A program made the translations under genes and the position numbers. The notes below the pieces were generated by a model, which was not told the origin of the DNA, ran no database searches, and worked only from the letters and a program-made list of their open reading frames with translations. Positions 57,301-64,000 of a DNA stretch of 64,000 nt are shown here, in pieces; the first letter of the stretch is position 1; every line of letters begins with the position of its first letter. Source of the DNA: Copromyces sp. CBS 386.78 (lineage: Eukaryota; Ascomycota; Sordariomycetes; Sordariales; Sordariaceae); the NCBI GenBank assembly GCA_030685235.1, contig MU839177.1:62001-126000 (forward strand), read 5' to 3'.

Positions 57301-60300
57301 AGCTAAACCTCGTTGGGTTAGCGCAAGGGACGAGGAGCCGAGGAAACCGTCTGTGCCATTTTCATGAATGTGATTTTGACCTTTGACCAACCAACACAGT
57401 CTCGGATCATCATGCCGTTGCGCAGCTCTGTTCCCGCCTCGTCCTTGATTTTCGGCTTATGATGGGCTCCACAGCCTTGAACATCGTCGTAATATCGCCC
57501 AATCTATGGTGTTTATAAGCGCGGAACAAGAAAGAAGGAGCACTCCAAATGTCCCGATGCTCTGCGGAAGTAGCCCCCGCGCGTGTGGAGATGTTCTTTT
57601 TTCCTCGCCAAAATCTCCGTCCTATTTGGAGATCTGGGGAAGATGGAGTGCACCTGCCGTGTGACACCCCAGATTCCCCTGGCCAAATCGTTGACAGCGG
57701 GGAAGAGGCTTGATCGTTTTCCTGGAGACCCATGCGGAGAAGCAATGTCCAATCCTACCAAGTCGGAACCAGTCCCGACCACTTCCACTTCCAATCACAA
57801 ATACATGTGGAAGTCGCAGGCAACGAAATCCAAAGCTTCAATTTGCACCCAGCCTGCGTTTGATGTCATATAAGGCGGCAAGGCTCTTCCACGTCCGTAC
57901 CAGGAATAACTGCGAGCAAGGTCCTTTTCTCACTCGTCCACTCGGCCGGCATCCGTCATCCTCACCGCCCATCATCCTCCGGCTGGTGTCATCTCCTACT
58001 TGCAGCTCTCCCATTTGCGGTTCGGAACATCAAGCGCCGTCTTTCTTTGATCTGGGCCTGACACTACCTGTCGTTCTGGCGGGTGCAGACACTTCCAGTA
58101 CCCCGCCACAGGTAGCATCAACATGCCAAACAGCCTGCCACGAGCATTACATATTACAACCACCACACACCACTACGACATGGCCAAGCACATCACGCCT
58201 GGTGTTCCCGTGTCCTCTTTGCATCGGTATTTACACGTGCTACTTATCAAAGGCATCGGGTCTGTGAAAGCGGCTTTCTTTCCATTTCTATACCAAGTTC
58301 AGCTTGGACGACACACTTTCGCGCCGCCACTGTGAACACAATATGAACCAGCACTCTCTCTCGGCAGAGTTCACCCGGCGTCGGAGAGCATAGATCGCGG
58401 TTTGCGTCCATGTTTAACATTCAGCTTGGTTGTCAAGCAGCACTTCCGCTGCCTTCGGTGGCTTCGGCATAACCCACCCGGCTTGACATTCAGCCATGTT
58501 TCAAGGCCATCTCCGTTCTTACTCCCGTCGATGAACCATGCCGTCTTGAACTGGATAGTGTTTTTTTTTTTTTTTTTTTTCGACAGACAGCCGATTTGCG
58601 ACCCATCGTCGATTATGCAATATTATCTGCAATGCACTGAGGATTACCAGAAAGCGTTACACAACAGTCAGCCGGCATGCTAAGGCCTCGACGACATGTG
58701 TGTGTACCTTTCTTTCGTCCATCAACTTCCCAGTACAGCCAACATATTGGACTCAGTGCCCAGAAGAGCATCCCAAAGTTTGACAGGTGATCTACGGGCT
58801 CAGAGAGCCAAACTTTCCTTCACAGCTGAGTGCCCAAGTCTTAATATACAATGCTATCCGCTCGCTACCGAAAGCCTCGGATGTTGGCGAAGAATCCATG
58901 AGTTAGTTGACATCTAATCTGGACAAGGATCATCTTGAGAGAAAGTCTATCCCCAGTACATGTTACACGCGCTGTCTTTTGCAAGCACAATGTTATATTT
59001 GCTCGCATAGCACAAACCACTGCACGTGTTGGAAACCCTTGGTCGATGAATACGGGCCAGTCAAGTGAGGCTCACTTTAAGAAATGCAGAGTCACCCCAA
59101 GAACAAATGAGTAAACAAAGAGCTATGAGGTGACAAACCCGCCCAAGTCAACCTCAGTCTCAAAGACAGCACTCGCTCACTAAACAACCGACTTCTCTCT
59201 CTGGTTGCTGGCGGGATCTCGTGCACTCCAACTGGTCCATGGTTCCAGATCGGACGTAACAGCTGGCGCGCCTTGTCTGAGGTTACCCATCACGTTCTTC
59301 ACCCTGGTGCTGGCTAGATGGAAACCAAGCACATTCCATACTTGTTTTCGAGATCCAGACAGAACCGTCGACTTACACGATCCGAGTCACCGGCATGCTA
59401 GAACATCCACGGAACGCTCTGCATCCAACCACTGCCATCAGGTGCCGTTGCCGCCCACAACCGTCATCTCCGACATTAGTGGAGCCCATCCCTAGTGTCA
59501 CCGGCGCCGACAAACATGCATTCATCGGGTCCAGGCCTTTAAACCATGAATCTGGATCGAGTGAGTACCGGATCGCGGGGTTTTGGTCACTGGACGTTAC
59601 CAGATGGTCACATCCGGCCTTATTCTGCTGCAATCAAGAGTTAGTCCCTAAAGGCAATTGGTTTGCAGCCAGCAAATCAGAGCACGGATATGAAAGCAAT
59701 GCTACCCCTTTCTTTCCATGTGTGTCAAGCTTCCACTATCACTTGCCTCAATATCAAGCTTCCCCGGATTTTCCATCCCCTTCATGCTGCCCTCCAAGAT
59801 CTTGTTTATAACATAATTGGAAGTTAGTGATCCTTCAATGTCAGTTTTAGATAATGTGCGGATACATCCAGACGCATACACACCCAGACGCCACCTCATG
59901 ACTGGCGCTGTCTTACTATGCCCCTTACCTCACCATCCCTCACTGCAAGAGGCTCGAGTGAGCTTGAGAGGGGCGCTTCGTTGTGTGTCATGGCTCAGTA
60001 AAGTCCTTCAGCTGACCCTTGCTCATGAGCCTCCATTCTGCGGAGACGGTGGTAGACGCTGGTAGTGGTATCGGCCCGAGAGGATAAGTCCGCGCATGAA
60101 CATCGTCTCCTTCACCTTGACGGGGTTCAGGTACGTAGGAGACTCTTCCAAAAGAGGATGGTCCGCCGTGAAGAGAAAGACTTGTTTCTCCTAGGAGCGT
60201 CCTGGAAAACAATTGTGGCGTAGAGATTCGGTCCTTTTAGATGGAAGGATCGTGGACTTCACCCAGGTCACGGACCTCGCCCATACCAAGTCGGCAGGTG

Positions 60301-60605
60301 GTGTATCATCCAGCAGTTTAGAGGTGATATTGGATTCGTGATTCCTAGTGGTGCCACCCCTTTCCTTTCCTTGACGGAAATATGCGGTGGGTTCCACATC
60401 AAGGGGCTTTCGGAGACACTCAACAACATTCCCGCTACACGTGGCTGTCTGCTGAAGATCGACCTTCCTAAGGAAAACAGATATATGAGCCGTTGTCCCG
60501 CGTGCTAGGTATAACATAAACTCGTGCTCCTTCATTCTGTTGTGCCCCAGTGGGACAGATATCCGGTCTTCGTCTCGTTACAGCCGCGGCTGTCCAACTT
60601 TTACA
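54315..60605. other. Long non-coding region between the zinc-finger and GH55 genes
   Basis: About 6.3 kb with no supportable gene. The left part is the divergent upstream region of the zinc-finger gene, which may be large because such regulators often have long promoters. The 190-codon minus ORF at 55640-56212 and the plus ORFs at 56350-56937 and 57710-58267 have no family resemblance. A 20-base T run lies at 58561-58580. The right end holds the GH55 promoter. Confidence 0.5.
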
Positions 60606-63216
60606 ATGCGTTTCGGCACCCTTCTGCTGGCTGTCACCAGCTTAACATCTGTCGTTAATGCATACTGGATGGGGGATATTGCTCGTAAGAAGGATCACTA
60701 GCTCTTGTATATCTCCAAAGCTAACAGCGTGGATAGATCGAGGTTATGCCCCCTTCGCCTACTCTGGATACCCCGTCTTTCGAAATGTCAGGGACTATGG
60801 AGCAAGGGGTATGTCGAGCCGAAAGTGTTCCCCGAGCTATACCCACAAGCATGTCTAACACGGAGATAGGAGATGGTGTTACGGACGATACCAATGCTAT
60901 CAATGCCGCCATCACTGCCGGAAATCCTTGCAACCAAGGCTGTGTAAGTGTTTCTGGTATCACGTTGAAGAAGCTTATGCTAACGGATGTTTAAAGACCT
61001 CAACCACCACTACTCCAGCCGTCGTTTACTTCCCCGCAGGAACTTACCTCATCTCAGGATCCATCAAGCCGGCATATTTTACACAGTTGATCGGAGATGC
61101 GAGCTCCCCACCTACACTCAAGGCCACGGCCAACTTTGCTGGCTTTGGTCTCATCGATGCGAATCCATACTACACTCAATACCTGAACTGGAAGGCTGTC
61201 AACGTATTCTTCCGTCAGATCCGCAACTTCGTTATCGATACCACGAATATCCCGCCAGGCAATGCGGCGACTGGTATTCACTGGCCAACTTCACAGGCGA
61301 CGAGTCTGCAGAACATCGTCTTCAACATGCCGACGGCATCCAATGTTGTGCATGTCGGTTTGTTCATGGAGGAAGGTAGCGGTGGCTTTGTCACGGACCT
61401 AACCTTCAATGGTGGTGCTACTGGTGCTTCGATGGGTAATCAGCAGTTCACTATGAGGAACTTGAAGTTCAACAACTGCAAGACAGGTACGATTCCAATC
61501 CCATTTTCTGCATCTTCGTGTAATCTGCTGACACCCCCCCAGCTATCTACCATCTCTGGAACTGGGGCTGGACCTACTCTGGCCTGTCCATTAACAACTG
61601 TGGCATCGGTATCGACATCACCGCGGGCAGTGGCAAGGTAGAAACCGGTTCCATCACCGTCTTCGACAGTTCATTCACCAACACCCCCGTCGCCATCTCC
61701 ACCTCCTGGACTACCACTAGCACACCCGACACCGCCGGCACTCTCGTTCTTGAGAACATCGCCCTCACCAACGTCCCCGTCGCCGTCAAGGGTCCTCAGG
61801 GCACCTATCTTTCCGGCTCCACCGGCTCAACCACCATCACGGCCTGGGGCAACGGCCACAAATACACTCCCTCCGGCCCCGTTGAGTTTGCCGGCTCCAT
61901 CACACCCAACCCGCGCCCTGCCAGCCTCCTCGCCCCCAACGGGCGCTACTACACGCGCTCAAAGCCTCAATACGAGACCCTCTCCGCGTCGCAATTCATC
62001 TCCGCTCGCGACTCGGGCGCCAAGGGCGACGCGGCAACCGACGACACGGCCGCCCTGCAAAAAGCCATCGACACCGCCGTCGCCCAGGGCAAGGTGGTCT
62101 ACCTCGACTACGGGCTGTACCGCGTCACCTCAACGATCCGCATCCCGCCCGGCGCCAAAATCGTAGGCGAGTCCTACGCCACCATCATGTCAGCCGGCGG
62201 CTTCTTCAACGACATGAACAATCCGAAGCCAGTCCTACAAGTAGGGAGTTACAGCGGACAAGCGGGCACCGTAGAGCTGAGCGACTTTATTGTTTCCACC
62301 CAGAATGCGCAGGCGGGCGCGGTGCTGATCGAGTGGAACTTGGCCAGTCCGGCAAGCAGTCCCAGTGGTATGTGGGATGTGCACACGAGGATTGGCGGGT
62401 TCGTGGGCAGTCAGCAGCAGGTTGGACAGTGTTTGAAGACGCCGGGGAATCCGACGGTCAGACAGGGGTGTATCGTGGCGTTTATGGCGATGCATGTCAC
62501 GAAGGGGGCGAGCGGGTTGTATATGGAGAATGTTTGGTTGTGGACTGCCGACCACGATATCGACGACGCCGCGAACACGCAAATTACTCTCTACAGTGGG
62601 CGTGGCCTTTGTAAGTTCCCTTCTCCTCCCATCCTCCCTCTTTCCCTCTTTCCAATTTTGGTGACATCTCCCTAACATCCTTCCTTTTCTTCAAGACATC
62701 GAATCCACCTCGGGCACCTTCTGGCTCTACGGCACCGGATCCGAGCACCACGTCCTCTACCAATACCAGCTCTCCTCTACCCAAAACATCTTTATGGGGA
62801 TGATCCAGACCGAAACTCCCTACTACCAACCGACCCCCAACGCCTTGGTCCCCTTCCCCACGGTCTCCTCCCTCAACGACCCCAACTTCTCCACTTCCTG
62901 CTCGGGAGTATCTGGAAACTGCGCAGCAGCTTGGGGGTTGAGAGTGCTCAACAGCAAGAATATCTTGGTGTATGGAGCGGGCTTGTACTCGTTCTTCAGC
63001 GATTACAGTACCGCCTGCTCGACGTTTGCGGCGGGGCAGACTTGTCAGAGTAGGATTGCCAGTGTTGAGGGAAGCGGAAGTTCGAATGTGAATATTTATG
63101 GACTCAATACGATTGGGGCACAGAGTATGTTGACGAGGGATGGGGTGAGTGTCGCGTGGTACGCGGATAATGTGAATAATTTCCCGAGTACGGTCGGGGT
63201 TTATAAGAGTGGGTGA
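60606..63216 (+). CDS. Secreted glucan 1,3-beta-glucosidase, GH55, 767 aa, six exons
   Basis: Exo- or endo-acting beta-1,3-glucanase acting outside the cell on callose, laminarin or fungal wall glucan. Exons are 60606-60684, 60737-60808, 60870-60943, 60997-61486, 61543-62610 and 62696-63216. Five introns (52, 61, 53, 56 and 85 bp) keep phases 1, 1, 0, 1, 1. A signal peptide (MRFGTLLLAVTSLTSVVNA) precedes YWMGDIAHRGYAPFA. Two pectate-lyase-like beta-helix halves are marked by the paired entry motifs YGARGDGVTDDTNAI and SGAKGDAATDDTAALQKAI. The conserved C-terminal catalytic region has MENVWLWTADHD, LYGTGSEHHVLYQYQ and MIQTETPYYQP; the Glu of SEHH and the Glu of QTETP are good candidates for the catalytic pair described in the family. 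Length is normal for GH55, with no break seen. Confidence 0.93.
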
Positions 63217-63501
63217 GTTGGGGAGGTATGGGATAAGGGGGGGTGGATGGGATGTTTGGAAAGTTGTACTTGGCTGGGAAAGAGTGCAGTTTGTGTTGGG
63301 GCGGAGTACTGCTAGCCGGGGTAGGTTGAAACCTGAAGCACTTGGGGGATTGTACATATCAGATTTGTTGTTCGTCTTGGGTGGCATACCCGTGATCCCT
63401 AATATTGAAGAACCAAATCTCGTTAGAACTCGAACACCATTGCTTTGCTATAAACACTCTCGCCACACACCCCAACGCCCTTCATCACCAAACCCCTTCG
63501 C

Positions 63502-64000
63502 TCAACCATCAAGCGAGAACCCAACATCCTTATTCTCCGCTCCCATCTTCACCAACCTGCTCCTCATCCCCTCCGCCACCTCCCTCGCCGCCTCTCCTCT
63601 CTCTCCCAAAGCAGAGAAATCGCACCTTTCCACCCACTCCCCGACCCCATGCTGCAACACATTCCTTGCCCTCTTCCCACTTGATGCACCCGCCACATGT
63701 CCCACACTCCCATGCAATGTCGTCCTCTCCTTTTTGCTCGAATACACGCCCCTATGCAAAATATTGTTATCATAAAACGCCACGTCCCCCGCATTCAGCT
63801 CTACGACCAGCTGCCCCGGCATATTCGGCTCGAACAGATCCGCTGCGCGCTCCTCGTCGGTGCGCGGGCGAGTATGTGATTTGGGAACCAGAATCAGAGA
63901 AGTGTCGTTATCCACCAGACTCAAATTCCACTGCGTATGATACCTCGGCTCCGTAGCCGGCACCAGTCTCTCCTTTTCTTCTTCAGCCGAGCAAGTAGCG
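63502..64000 (-). CDS. Phytanoyl-CoA dioxygenase-like protein (partial, 5' end outside window)
   Basis: The frame is open from the window edge (ATCSAEEEKERLVPATEPRY onward) to TGA 63502-63504, with no start codon of its own. It resembles PhyH-type Fe(II)/2-oxoglutarate dioxygenases: TQWNLSLVDNDTSLILVPKSH, PGQLVVELNAGDVAFYD, then NNILHRGVYSSKKERTTLHGSVGHV. The His in ILHRGVY fits the distal iron ligand and the Arg in KERTTLHG the 2-oxoglutarate ligand. The proximal HxD pair should lie upstream, outside the window. The C terminus (EGMRSRLVKMGAENKDVGF) looks complete. It converges with the GH55 gene, leaving only 285 bp between stops. Substrate unknown; a phytanoyl-CoA or secondary-metabolite hydroxylase is possible. 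Confidence 0.82.
   Translation of the reverse strand, partial: ATCSAEEEKERLVPATEPRYHTQWNLSLVDNDTSLILVPKSHTRPRTDEERAADLFEPNMPGQLVVELNAGDVAFYDNNILHRGVYSSKKERTTLHGSVGHVAGASSGKRARNVLQHGVGEWVERCDFSALGERGEAAREVAEGMRSRLVKMGAENKDVGFSLDG

Noticed and set aside
57710..58267. 185-codon plus-strand ORF upstream of the GH55 gene
   Set aside because: Pro/Ser-rich translation without signal peptide or motif; more likely non-coding C/T-rich sequence.

Overview
The window looks like nuclear DNA of a filamentous ascomycete (Pezizomycotina), most likely a sordariomycete. The signs are short introns (about 50-100 bp) with GT..AG ends and internal CTAAC-type branch sites, a Cdc2/CDK1 with the insertion usual in filamentous fungi, fungal-only families (Pho85-type cyclin, C2H2 plus fungal transcription-factor domain, GH55 glucanase, Kex2-processed small secreted proteins), and a Ty1/copia element degraded by C-to-T and G-to-A transitions, as repeat-induced point mutation (RIP) does. 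The lineage call is inference.

Layout. 1-135: end of a GPI-anchor-like protein (+). 1345-2334: arylamine N-acetyltransferase (-). 3300-3948: broken copy of the membrane protein that is intact at 4989-6179 (both -). 7661-8608: D-2-hydroxyacid dehydrogenase (-). 9558-11886: four-exon seven-helix membrane protein with a long soluble tail (-). 14260-14348: intron-bearing tRNA-Tyr(GUA). 15046-16029: proline-rich tandem-repeat protein (-). 17500-18378: uncharacterised protein (-), with a frameshifted relative at 19189-19589. 19936-21073: AlkB-family dioxygenase (-). 22340-23493: cdc2/CDK1 (+). 25796-28522: tandem group of eight-cysteine secreted proteins, two intact and one dead (+). 28523-38195: nearly 10 kb without a convincing gene. 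38196-39362: Pho85-type cyclin (+).

41743-47274 is a complete but heavily mutated Ty1/copia retrotransposon with 166-bp LTRs. 48930-49601 holds two copies of one 335-bp MITE, one inserted inside the other in opposite orientation. Together they form a transposon island between the cyclin and the C2H2 regulator. 51063-54314: five-exon C2H2 zinc-finger/fungal transcription-factor-domain regulator (-). 60606-63216: six-exon secreted GH55 beta-1,3-glucanase (+). 63502-64000: phytanoyl-CoA dioxygenase-like gene running off the right edge (-).

The genes are not an operon or an obvious biosynthetic cluster. Conserved housekeeping genes (cdc2, AlkB, cyclin, tRNA) alternate with lineage-specific, repeat-rich or duplicated genes. 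The most unusual material is the secreted eight-cysteine family, the repeat protein, the 292-residue protein and its relic, the seven-helix protein, and the nested MITE. Exon boundaries were placed by hand from splice consensus, reading-frame phase and family resemblance.
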